Assembly: GCA_030642425.1 (NCBI GenBank)
Contig: DAOWNU010000169.1
Span: 1 to 5,393, forward strand
Length of the DNA stretch: 5,393 nucleotides
Direction of reading: 5' to 3'
Source of the DNA: a bacterium
GTDB lineage: Bacteria; UBP14; UBA6098
Below the pieces are notes generated by a model. It was given only the letters and a program-made list of their open reading frames with translations, searched no databases and was not told where the DNA came from. Position 1 is the first letter of the stretch. Each line of letters begins with the position of its first letter. Positions 1 through 5,393 of the stretch are shown one piece after another. A program made the position numbers and the translations under genes.

Positions 1-437
1 CCCGTATCTCCAGAAGACTCGGAAAAGAGACTTTGTGGCTCTTTCTCGTGGATCAGTTTTTGCACGTGGGCCTCATTATTCTGGCGGCGTATTTTCTCCG
101 TTTTCGCCCCGTCCGGAGTATTCCGGCCTACCCGCCGATGACCATGGGAATGCTGTCGATATGGGCGGTTCCTATTGTGGTTGGACTGGCCAAGGCTCAA
201 TTCAGCAGGATAAAAATCGAGCCGGATTCCGCAATGGGTGCGGGAAGAAACAAACTCGGGATGGTAGAAAGGCTGGGGCTTTTTACCGCGGGAGCCGCCG
301 GGGGATGGTTCTTATTGGCGTCTCTTGTAATTATCCCCCGCATAATTCTGTGGTCTAAAGGTAAAAAAATCGGTTCGACGCCCGTGTCGTGGGCGCTGGC
401 TCTCGGATTAGGCCTAATTGCGAAACTGATAGTATAG
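1..437 (+). CDS. DUF3307-like membrane protein, C-terminal part (5' end outside window)
   Basis: The reading frame is open from the left edge (first full codon at base 3) to a TAG at 435-437, giving 144 visible residues of a longer protein. A TTG at 33 could serve as a start, but the coding character continues upstream of it, so truncation by the window edge is the better reading. The visible part is hydrophobic, with about four likely membrane segments. Near the visible N-terminus it has a leucine/phenylalanine-rich stretch with the motif FLVDQFLH, followed later by GMVERL and then FLLASLVIIPRIILW. From memory this order (FLLDQ-LH, then a LERL-like element, then a 'GFLLAAKSIFRF'-like helix and a final hydrophobic helix) is typical of the C-terminal half of DUF3307 proteins, membrane proteins of unknown function. 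The family call is by pattern recall only. The next gene starts 8 bases after the stop, consistent with co-transcription. Confidence 0.6.
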   Translation, partial: RISRRLGKETLWLFLVDQFLHVGLIILAAYFLRFRPVRSIPAYPPMTMGMLSIWAVPIVVGLAKAQFSRIKIEPDSAMGAGRNKLGMVERLGLFTAGAAGGWFLLASLVIIPRIILWSKGKKIGSTPVSWALALGLGLIAKLIV

Positions 438-444
438 CGAACAC

Positions 445-906
445 ATGAAGTTACTCAAGATAGACAGCCTTGCGATAGATTCTCTCACCAACGATAAGGT
501 GATTGTTCTCCAGACGGAGGATGGGGAAGTTATCCCGATCTGGGTCGGCAATGTCGAGGCGGTTTCGATTGCAATGGCGCTTTCCGGGACAAAGCCGCGC
601 AGGCCGATGACGCACGATCTGCTCGTCAATATCCTCTCCGGTTTCGACGCGAGGCTTCTCCGGGTTGTTATTACCGCGCTTGTCGATAATACATTTTACG
701 CATTGGTCTATCTGCAGCGGGGAGAGGATCTTGTCGTTATCGACGCGAGGCCTTCCGATTCAATTGCCATCGCGCTCCGCAAGAAGGCCTCAATATTTAT
801 TGAAGACGACGTTCCGCTGTTTTCCGCCGATGTCGAAGATGAGAATCGGAAAAAGATCGAGGACCGTCTCAGGCGTGTCGAACCGAAAGAGCTTCTTGGA
901 GGCTGA
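445..906 (+). CDS. bifunctional nuclease (DUF151) family protein
   Basis: This 153-residue soluble protein has the hallmark motifs of the DUF151/BFN domain (Pfam Bacterial/plant bifunctional nuclease). They are an IPIWVG element at residues 30-35 followed by E38, RPMTHDLL at 53-60, a strand pair ending in DNTFYAL (81-87), and the signature DARPSDSIAIALR at 100-112. A charged, probably helical tail fills residues 125-153; no UvrB/UvrC-type C-terminal motif, seen in some family members, is present. Plant homologues have reported DNase and RNase activity. The biochemical role of the bacterial proteins is poorly defined, so nuclease activity here is inherited from the family name rather than shown. 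The ATG has no convincing Shine-Dalgarno sequence in the 7 bases after the preceding stop, so initiation may depend on coupling to the upstream gene. Its own stop codon directly touches the next ATG. Confidence 0.93.
   Translation: MKLLKIDSLAIDSLTNDKVIVLQTEDGEVIPIWVGNVEAVSIAMALSGTKPRRPMTHDLLVNILSGFDARLLRVVITALVDNTFYALVYLQRGEDLVVIDARPSDSIAIALRKKASIFIEDDVPLFSADVEDENRKKIEDRLRRVEPKELLGG
898..902 (+). promoter_or_regulatory. ribosome binding site for the gamma-carbonic anhydrase gene
   Basis: GGAGG lies inside the last codons of the DUF151 gene, 4 bases before the ATG at 907. It supports that start even though the two genes have no spacer (TGA at 904-906, ATG at 907-909). Confidence 0.7.
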
Positions 907-1413
907 ATGATAAGGAGTTTCGAAGAAAGAATTCCACAGATCGACAGCACGGCATTTGTCGCCGAAAACGCGGCAATAATCGGAGATGTAATATTGAAAG
1001 AGCGAGCGAGCGTCTGGTTCGGCGCGGTTCTTCGCGGGGATATAAACTCGATAACGGTCGGCGAAAGATCGAATGTTCAGGACCTTTGTGTTGTCCATGT
1101 CGATAAGGATAAGCCCGTTGTTATCGGGAACGATGTAACTGTCGGGCACGGCGCGATCCTGCACGGCTGTGTTATCGAGGACGACTGCCTTATCGGAATG
1201 GGCGCAATTGTTCTCGACGGCGCGGTGATCGGCAAAGGAAGTATAGTCGGAGCCGGCGCGCTTGTCCCGCCAAATAAAAAAATAAAGCCGGGCACGCTCG
1301 TCGCCGGAGTTCCCGCACAGAAGCTGCGGGGATTGTCCGATGCGGATCGCAAATCGCTTATAAATCACGCCCTATCTTATTCGGAGTATGCGAGAAGGCA
1401 TAAAGAAATATAG
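907..1413 (+). CDS. gamma-class carbonic anhydrase family protein (YrdA/PaaY-like hexapeptide protein)
   Basis: This 168-residue protein is of normal length for the compact bacterial gamma-CA family (YrdA, PaaY, CaiE, CamH). Repeated hexapeptide steps (for example IIGDVIL, ITVGERSNV, VIGNDVTVGHGAIL, IGMGAIVLDGAVIGKGSIVGAGA) form the left-handed beta-helix, followed by a C-terminal helix that packs against it. The three expected zinc ligands are present: H64 in VVH, and H81 and H86 in VGHGAILHGC. Residues matching the conserved Arg-Asp and Gln-Asp pairs of the archaeal enzyme Cam are also present (R43, D45; Q58, D59). The acidic proton-shuttle loop of Cam is absent, as is usual in CamH-type proteins, so actual CO2 hydration is likely but not certain; many relatives show weak or no activity. 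Expected to be a cytoplasmic trimer. The last 26 bases overlap the start of the next gene in another frame. Confidence 0.93.
   Translation: MIRSFEERIPQIDSTAFVAENAAIIGDVILKERASVWFGAVLRGDINSITVGERSNVQDLCVVHVDKDKPVVIGNDVTVGHGAILHGCVIEDDCLIGMGAIVLDGAVIGKGSIVGAGALVPPNKKIKPGTLVAGVPAQKLRGLSDADRKSLINHALSYSEYARRHKEI
1383..1386 (+). promoter_or_regulatory. GGAG only one base before the ATG of the TPR/binding-protein gene
   Basis: The only purine-rich Shine-Dalgarno-like sequence near the ATG at 1388 is GGAG, just one base away, too close for ordinary use. The frame is closed upstream by a TAA at 1361-1363 with no other start codon between, and later starts would destroy the signal peptide, so 1388 is kept. 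Re-initiation after translating the overlapping upstream gene is the likely mode. Confidence 0.35.
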
Positions 1414-3196
1414 TATCGCGGCCTTGCTGCTTCTGGCGGCAGCCGTTTCGGCATGGGTCAATCCCGAATACATTGCCGAGCGTTTTAATGAAGCGCTTTC
1501 GGCGTATCGTTCCGGGGATTACTCGGCCGCCCATTCGAAATTCACCAATCTCAACATGGATTCGCGCGGCAGTCAGTATTATTCGATGACCATATTCATG
1601 ATCGCGCTGAGTTCCTACGATGCCGGGAATTGGGACGCCACCGCCCGCGAATTCGCCGATTTCGCGAAAACTTTCCCCGGACACCCATCGGCGGCGAAGG
1701 CGAGAGTCTATCAGGGGAACTCTCGATACAAAACGGGAAACCCCATCCCGGCTGTCGAGGCCTATCTTCTCGCGATGGATATCGCATCCGAAAAAGATAT
1801 CGAGACCGCTGAAATCGCCAGACGCTCCGCGCGGGCAATCCTCTGGGGCGAACTGACAATGGACCAGCTTCAGATAGTAGGAGAGAACGCCGGCGGCCCG
1901 TCGTCACAGATTGTGGACTATATCCGCGTTTTGCGCCACGAACACGGCGGCGAACTCTCGCGCGCGCTGGATATATGCAATCGCAGTCTTGGCAGGCGTT
2001 CGAAGGGATTCTATGCGGACAGCCTGAAAGCCCTCTCCGCGAGTATTTCAGCCAAACTTACGGACCATTTATCGATAGCTGTATTCGCGCCGACATCGGG
2101 CGTCTATACCGAATACGGACAGAACATGCTCAACGGCATCCGGCTGGCGATAGACGAATATAAAAAAGAATCCGGCAAGAAGATCGATTTGCTGATAGAG
2201 AACACCGCCGCGGATATTCTTGTCGGCGCTTATGCCGCGAGAAATGTCTATTCCACAAAATCCCCGGTGGCCGCTATCGGGCCGCTGCTTTCCGACGTCG
2301 CCGTTCCGGTGGGCGCATTCAGCGACGAATATCGCATCCCGCTCGTATCCCCAACTGCCAGCAAGGACGGCCTTGCGGGGATTTCTCCCTTCGTTTTTCA
2401 AATCGCCACACCGCCTTCGATAGGAGCCGGCAAACTTGCGGAATACGCCGTCTCGAAGCTTTGGATCACCCGTTTTTCAGCCCTTGCGCCGGATGATCCG
2501 GTGGGACGAAAGGCGGTTTCATACTTTGCCGAAAAGGTCGAGTCTCTCGGCGGTGAAATGGTGAGCGTTTCGTATTACGCCGAAGGCACGGTGGATTTTT
2601 CGGAACACCTGAAACACATAAGACAGCCCTATTATGACCAAATGAAACGTTTCTCCGCGCGCGCCGATACTACGGATTACCGTTTCTACAAACCCAACGG
2701 CACGATGCGCGACGAGGGGGAATGGATAATCGGCATCCCGGCGATATTCATCCCCGCCTACTATGAAGACCTGATCAATATCCTGCCTCAGGTGCCTTTC
2801 AATTATATACAGACGCGGCTGCTCGGCGCCAACGGCTGGATAATCGACGATGTGAAGAGCATGGACGCCTCGTATATCGACAGCGCGATAGTTGTCGCGG
2901 ATAATTTCTGGGCGAACACGGAAGCCGCCGGCTGGGACAGATTCTCGAAGAACTACCGCAAAGCCTACGGTTCCGGGCCGGATCGAATTGCGGCTCAAGG
3001 CTACGATGCCGGCAGGATCGTGTGCGCGGGGATCGCTTCGGGAGCTATAACGCCGGGACAGATGCGGGATTATCTGTCCGGGGCTTCCGATTTCGATGGC
3101 CCGGGTGGCGGAGTTACATTCGACGCCAGCGGCACAAACACAAGGGTAAATCTGATCGTGTTCGACCGGAGAACCCCAAAAATAATTCTGGAGTGA
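1388..3196 (+). CDS. exported TPR plus type I periplasmic-binding (LivK/LpoA-like) protein
   Basis: 602 residues. A signal peptide is clear: a basic start (REGIKK), a hydrophobic core at residues 10-20, and a probable signal peptidase I site after VSA at 20-22. There is no cysteine nearby, so it is not a lipoprotein. Residues about 27-200 look like TPR helices, for example FNEALSAYRSGDYSAAHSKF and a second unit around 71-96 ending in FAKTFPGHPSAAKA, as in YbgF/BamD-type repeats. From about residue 228 a Peripla_BP_6 / branched-chain amino-acid binding fold begins (IAVFAPTSGVYTEYGQNMLNGIRLAI), continuing through AAIGPLLSDVAVPVGAF, IPLVSPTAS, an AIFIPAYYEDL strand and RLLGANGW to the end. A stretch of about 40 residues between the DFSEHLKHI motif and the GIPAIFIP strand exceeds ordinary LivK. 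TPR plus this fold is the domain order of LpoA, which activates PBP1A in gammaproteobacteria; an ABC-transporter receptor is the alternative. No permease or ATPase gene is visible nearby, which leans against transport. Confidence 0.85.
   Translation: MREGIKKYSIAALLLLAAAVSAWVNPEYIAERFNEALSAYRSGDYSAAHSKFTNLNMDSRGSQYYSMTIFMIALSSYDAGNWDATAREFADFAKTFPGHPSAAKARVYQGNSRYKTGNPIPAVEAYLLAMDIASEKDIETAEIARRSARAILWGELTMDQLQIVGENAGGPSSQIVDYIRVLRHEHGGELSRALDICNRSLGRRSKGFYADSLKALSASISAKLTDHLSIAVFAPTSGVYTEYGQNMLNGIRLAIDEYKKESGKKIDLLIENTAADILVGAYAARNVYSTKSPVAAIGPLLSDVAVPVGAFSDEYRIPLVSPTASKDGLAGISPFVFQIATPPSIGAGKLAEYAVSKLWITRFSALAPDDPVGRKAVSYFAEKVESLGGEMVSVSYYAEGTVDFSEHLKHIRQPYYDQMKRFSARADTTDYRFYKPNGTMRDEGEWIIGIPAIFIPAYYEDLINILPQVPFNYIQTRLLGANGWIIDDVKSMDASYIDSAIVVADNFWANTEAAGWDRFSKNYRKAYGSGPDRIAAQGYDAGRIVCAGIASGAITPGQMRDYLSGASDFDGPGGGVTFDASGTNTRVNLIVFDRRTPKIILE
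3190..3193 (+). promoter_or_regulatory. ribosome binding site for the 67-residue protein
   Basis: GGAG overlaps the last codons of the TPR/binding-protein gene, 4 bases before the ATG at 3198. The stop of the upstream gene (TGA, 3194-3196) lies between them, an arrangement typical of translational coupling. Confidence 0.55.
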
Positions 3197-3197
3197 G

Positions 3198-3401
3198 ATG
3201 ACCGACGATAAAAGCAAGCCTATTCTTAGGATACAAAAACCGGACGGCTCTATCCACGAGGCGGGGGTCGAAGAACTCGCGCTTATAAACCATGTGAACT
3301 ATCAGGCCCTTGTGACATTGCTTATCAAAAAAGGGCTGATCGACGTAAAAGAGCTGCTGGGCGAGGTCAACAGGGTCCATACAAAGCATCTCGAAGGATG
3401 A
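3198..3401 (+). CDS. small conserved-looking protein of unknown function
   Basis: I do not recognise this 67-residue protein. It starts with a polar segment (MTDDKSKPILRIQKPDG) that could form a short beta hairpin, followed by two amphipathic helices: about residues 23-45 (VEELALINHVNYQALVTLLIKK) and 48-62 (IDVKELLGEVNRVHT). The second part (LLIKKGLIDVKELL) resembles the 'LL-EKGIIT-EEL' pattern common in small helical proteins in which a loop separates two helices. It has no signal peptide, membrane helix or metal-binding cluster. That it is a real gene is supported by the GGAG ribosome binding site, its one-base distance from the preceding stop, and the 4-base ATGA overlap with the following gene. 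Its position suggests co-expression with the exported LpoA-like protein and the PH-like membrane protein. A role as a small cytoplasmic partner of one of them is possible but unsupported. Confidence 0.8.
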   Translation: MTDDKSKPILRIQKPDGSIHEAGVEELALINHVNYQALVTLLIKKGLIDVKELLGEVNRVHTKHLEG

Positions 3402-3844
3402 TGGAAAAATTCTCGTGGTCGATACGCCCCGCGGAAAAGGATAAGGTTCGCGCGATCTTTGGAGCTATTGTAATAATTTTGACCGGAGTCGTGGTTTTCT
3501 GGGCATCGGACGATAACATTGTTTTCGGATTGGCTTCCGTTGCTCTTATGGTTTTCGCGTCTTCGAAGTTCTATTTTACAACCTATTATTACGCCGATGG
3601 GATCGGGATAGGGGAAAAATTCCTCGGATTCCAGAGAACGCGAAAATGGCACGAGTTCAAGCGAATTACAAAGGGAGAAAAGGCGGTCTCTCTGTCGCCA
3701 TTCGAGAGGCCCCGCCGACTCGACAATTACCGGGCGTGGTTCGTTCCCGTTCCCGATGAAAGAACGAAATCTTTCATTGTCGAAATGATAGAACGGGCCA
3801 ACGACCAAAGCGATTCCGAAAACGCGCTCGAAAGCGTAGAATAA
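3398..3844 (+). CDS. two-helix membrane protein with a probable bacterial PH-like domain
   Basis: 148 residues (147 if the second ATG at 3401 is used; both sit in the overlap with the preceding stop). After a short charged N-terminus come two hydrophobic segments, at about residues 19-36 and 41-60, separated by only a few residues (SDDN), which form a membrane hairpin. The remaining part, about 61-130, is soluble and looks like a small beta-rich domain: YYYADGIGIGEKFLGFQRTRKW, then HEFKRI, VSLSPF at 97-102, and RLDNYRAWFVPVP at 107-119, finishing in an amphipathic helix. The W-x-E-F...LSPF...RLD pattern after a membrane hairpin matches what I recall of small uncharacterised bacterial PH-like (bPH) membrane proteins, with the PH part facing the cytoplasm. 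No enzymatic residues stand out. The acidic C-terminus (about 135-148) is probably disordered. The PH assignment is inference. Confidence 0.82.
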   Translation: MMEKFSWSIRPAEKDKVRAIFGAIVIILTGVVVFWASDDNIVFGLASVALMVFASSKFYFTTYYYADGIGIGEKFLGFQRTRKWHEFKRITKGEKAVSLSPFERPRRLDNYRAWFVPVPDERTKSFIVEMIERANDQSDSENALESVE

Positions 3845-3851
3845 TTGGATT

Positions 3852-4202
3852 ATGCAAGAAACTTTTTTTCATGTGGATTGGGATAAAGAGTTCGCCGAGG
3901 AGCTTCAGGAGGACGAACTCGAACTTTTTGATAGAATTGCCGTGGAGATCGCGAAACGGCAAATGACGGTTCCGGCTCTTATGCTTCTCGAGGGGTTCAA
4001 GCCCCTCAACTGGATTGGAAGCCAGATAATGCTGTTTCTCGAGCCGATGACCGTGTATATGTTGAATATTAAGGAACTCCAGATATTGCGCAGGGCTTTC
4101 CAGAAGCGCGATTCTATGGAGGTTTTTGCAAAAAAAATCGAAGAGGCCGACAATAAATTCGGCCCGAAAAAAAAGAAAAAGCGGAGGAGTCCCGATGGTT
4201 AA
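3852..4202 (+). CDS. unknown conserved-type protein with a KPL-x3-GSQ motif and a basic tail
   Basis: This 116-residue protein has no named family that I recognise. The N-terminus is acidic (many Glu/Asp in residues 9-27). The centre, residues 36-66, carries a distinctive block: a PALMLLEGFKPL segment, then NWIGSQIMLFLEPM. I recall this pattern (PA-hh-LE--KPL---GSQ--hFLEP) in short hypothetical proteins of several bacterial phyla. The block is hydrophobic enough for peripheral or partial membrane insertion but has no classic transmembrane helix. A helix follows (about 72-98), then a tail with five lysines and two arginines at 106-112, which could bind nucleic acid, ribosomes or acidic lipid. 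The stop lies 8 bases inside the next gene, and that gene's ribosome binding site is within this tail. The gene's own ribosome binding site is weak (GGA, three bases before the ATG), and the start follows the previous stop by 7 bases. Confidence 0.8.
   Translation: MQETFFHVDWDKEFAEELQEDELELFDRIAVEIAKRQMTVPALMLLEGFKPLNWIGSQIMLFLEPMTVYMLNIKELQILRRAFQKRDSMEVFAKKIEEADNKFGPKKKKKRRSPDG
4130..4180 (+). other. two A8 tracts plus A5 in the 3' end of the 116-residue protein gene
   Basis: Runs of eight A occur at 4130-4137 and 4167-4174, the second followed by one G and five more A (4176-4180). Read in frame, 4169-4175 is A AAA AAG, the bacterial -1 slippery heptamer known from dnaX. A -1 shift there would only replace the tail and end at a TAA at 4223-4225. 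A net +1 shift (for example loss of one A in the transcript) would read into the frame of the GlmL-like gene, which is open from 4066. The sequence alone does not show that either happens; lysine codons in a basic tail are the plain explanation. Confidence 0.3.
4183..4189 (+). promoter_or_regulatory. strong ribosome binding site for the GlmL-like gene
   Basis: GGAGGAG lies 5 bases before the ATG at 4195, inside the last codons of the preceding gene. It is the best Shine-Dalgarno sequence in the window and fixes the start of the last gene just ahead of its first ATPase motif. Confidence 0.8.
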
Positions 4203-5393
4203 GAATCCCGAGGATATCAAAGTAATCCTCGCAACAGACTGCGGCTCGACGACTACTAAAGCGATACTGATCGTTCATCAGGATGGAGAATACCGTCTCG
4301 CAGTTCGCGAAGAAAAGCCGAACGAATTCGTCGAGATCGACGAAAGCGACGAAAAGAAACATAGGACTAAACACAGAAGACCTGTGATCCGGGGCGAGGC
4401 TCCCACGACTGTCGAATCTCCTTTCGAAGACGTAACTATGGGCGTGCTGAACGCGGTAACCGAAGTCTCCGAGCTTTCCGGCCTCGAGCTGATCTCCCCG
4501 GATGACCGGATAATGAGGTCTTCGACCGACGGCAAGGGATGCGATATCTTTATCTCGACGTCCAGTGCGGGCGGCGGACTGCAAATGATGGTGGCGGGTG
4601 TCGTTAAAAACATGACCGCGAAATCCGCCGAACATGCCGCCCTCGGAGCGGGGGCCATCGTGATGGATGTGATAGCGTCGAACGATAAGCGGCCCTCTTA
4701 CGAGCAGATCGAGAGAATTCGACAGCTTCGCCCGGATATGATCCTGCTTTCTGGCGGTATCGACGGCGGAACCGTGAAACACGTTGTCGAACTTGCGGAG
4801 CTAATATCCGCCGCAGACCCGAAACCACGGCTTGGAATTGGCTATCAACTCCCGATAATATTTGCCGGTAATATCGACGCGAGAGGGAATGTTAAGGAAA
4901 TTCTGGAGAACAAGGTTGATCTCAGGATAGTTGATAATATCCGTCCGGTGCTGGAGGAGGAGAATCTAAAACCGGCTCGTGAGATGATCCACGACCTGTT
5001 TATGGAGCACGTGATGGCGCAGGCTCCCGGATATAAAAAGCTCATGAGCTGGGCGGACGCCCCGATTATGCCGACACCGGGCGCGGTGGGCGCGATAATG
5101 AAACGGGTCGCGGTCGAAGATGGCATACAGGTTCTCGGTGTGGATATTGGCGGAGCCACAACCGACATTTTCAGCGTGTTCAACAACCCGACTTACGATA
5201 CTAATAAGCTCGAACACGAAACCGAAAACCCGAAAACGATCTTCAACAGAACCGTTTCCGCAAATCTCGGAATGAGCTATTCCATCAGCAATGTCTTTAA
5301 AGAATCGGGGATAAAAAACATAATGCGCTGGGCGCCATTCGATCTGGACGAGGTCGTCCTGCGCAATCAGGTCAAGAATAAGATGGTTCGCCC
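4195..5393 (+). CDS. glmL: GlmL/MutL-family ASKHA ATPase (glutamate mutase accessory protein), 3' end outside window
   Basis: 399 complete codons with no stop, running off the right edge. The protein belongs to the MutL family named for the open reading frame between the glutamate mutase subunit genes (not the DNA mismatch-repair MutL). It has the actin/hexokinase/Hsp70-type nucleotide motifs: phosphate-1 ATDCGSTTTKA at residues 13-23 and phosphate-2 VDIGGATTDIFSV at 316-328. Family motifs between and after them are STSSAGGGLQMMV (121-133), ALGAGAIV (149-156), ILLSGGIDGG (183-192), FAGNIDAR (223-230), NIRP (248-251), FMEHVMAQAPGY (269-280) and the TVSANLGMSYSISN block. Family members are thought to reactivate or chaperone adenosylcobalamin-dependent mutases. 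In ordinary members the first motif is soon followed by APTTV; here a charged stretch of about 28 residues (roughly 38-66) lies in between. No mutase subunit is visible, so the substrate is unknown, and the symbol is given at family level. Expected to be cytoplasmic. Confidence 0.92.
   Translation, partial: MVKNPEDIKVILATDCGSTTTKAILIVHQDGEYRLAVREEKPNEFVEIDESDEKKHRTKHRRPVIRGEAPTTVESPFEDVTMGVLNAVTEVSELSGLELISPDDRIMRSSTDGKGCDIFISTSSAGGGLQMMVAGVVKNMTAKSAEHAALGAGAIVMDVIASNDKRPSYEQIERIRQLRPDMILLSGGIDGGTVKHVVELAELISAADPKPRLGIGYQLPIIFAGNIDARGNVKEILENKVDLRIVDNIRPVLEEENLKPAREMIHDLFMEHVMAQAPGYKKLMSWADAPIMPTPGAVGAIMKRVAVEDGIQVLGVDIGGATTDIFSVFNNPTYDTNKLEHETENPKTIFNRTVSANLGMSYSISNVFKESGIKNIMRWAPFDLDEVVLRNQVKNKMVR

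Noticed and set aside
33..437. TTG at 33 as a true start of a short complete protein
   Set aside because: The frame is open to the left edge, and the residues before the TTG fit the same family pattern, so the gene is more likely cut by the window.
790..1368. Minus-strand open frame of 192 codons across the DUF151 and gamma-CA genes
   Set aside because: It spans the junction of two confident plus-strand genes and shows no protein-family motif.
2519..3217. Minus-strand open frame of 232 codons opposite the binding-protein domain
   Set aside because: It lies fully opposite a well-supported gene with recognisable motifs, has no recognisable domain itself, and is explained by the codon pattern of the sense strand.
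3302..3808. Minus-strand open frame of 168 codons opposite the small unknown genes
   Set aside because: The plus-strand genes here have coupled starts and stops, membrane segments and ribosome binding sites; the minus-strand frame has none of these supports.
3990..4007. Inverted repeat GAGGGG / CCCCTC with a 6-base loop, considered as a terminator or RNA hairpin
   Set aside because: It has no following T run, sits in the middle of a coding region over the KPL motif codons, and a 6-base stem can arise by chance.
4114..4782. Minus-strand open frame of 222 codons opposite the GlmL-like gene
   Set aside because: It is a shadow of the ATPase gene, whose plus-strand motifs are unmistakable. The true gene is open past the right edge.
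1..5393. Search for defence, toxin-antitoxin, phage, transposon or CRISPR signals
   Set aside because: No repeat-spacer pattern, terminal inverted repeats, transposase, nuclease-helicase or toxin-type motifs were seen. The DUF151 'nuclease' is a housekeeping-type family and not evidence of a defence system.

Overview
The window is a dense plus-strand cluster of eight genes with no non-coding stretch longer than 7 bases. The first gene is cut by the left edge and the last by the right edge. Neighbouring genes abut, overlap by 4 to 26 bases, or sit up to 7 bases apart, so the whole window reads as part of one polycistronic operon. No promoter, terminator, RNA gene, CRISPR array, insertion sequence or phage gene was found.

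Layout, left to right: (1) the C-terminal part of a membrane protein resembling DUF3307; (2) a DUF151 / bifunctional nuclease-family protein; (3) a gamma-class carbonic anhydrase-like left-handed beta-helix protein with its three zinc histidines; (4) a large exported protein with N-terminal TPR-like helices and a C-terminal type I periplasmic-binding (LivK / Peripla_BP_6) domain, an architecture shared with the penicillin-binding-protein activator LpoA but without a lipobox; (5) a 67-residue protein of unknown function; (6) a two-helix membrane protein with a small C-terminal domain that looks PH-like; (7) a 116-residue unknown protein ending in a lysine/arginine tail; (8) the first 399 residues of a GlmL/MutL-family ASKHA ATPase, the type of protein found beside adenosylcobalamin-dependent glutamate mutase.

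The organism is a bacterium of intermediate G+C content. Genes 2, 3 and 8 belong to widely distributed families. The exported TPR plus binding-protein fusion and the particular small genes remind me of poorly cultivated lineages of the FCB group and its neighbours (Zixibacteria, Cloacimonadota, Gemmatimonadota-like), but this is an impression from gene content, not a placement.

Functionally the cluster mixes housekeeping-type soluble proteins (2, 3), envelope proteins (1, 4, 6) and a probable B12-mutase-associated ATPase (8). The sequence does not show that they form one pathway. The most interesting parts are the three linked unknown genes (3198-4202) between the LpoA-like gene and the GlmL-like gene, the LpoA-like gene itself, and the charged insertion near the N-terminus of the GlmL-like protein. 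I see no clear evidence of a new defence or mobile system.
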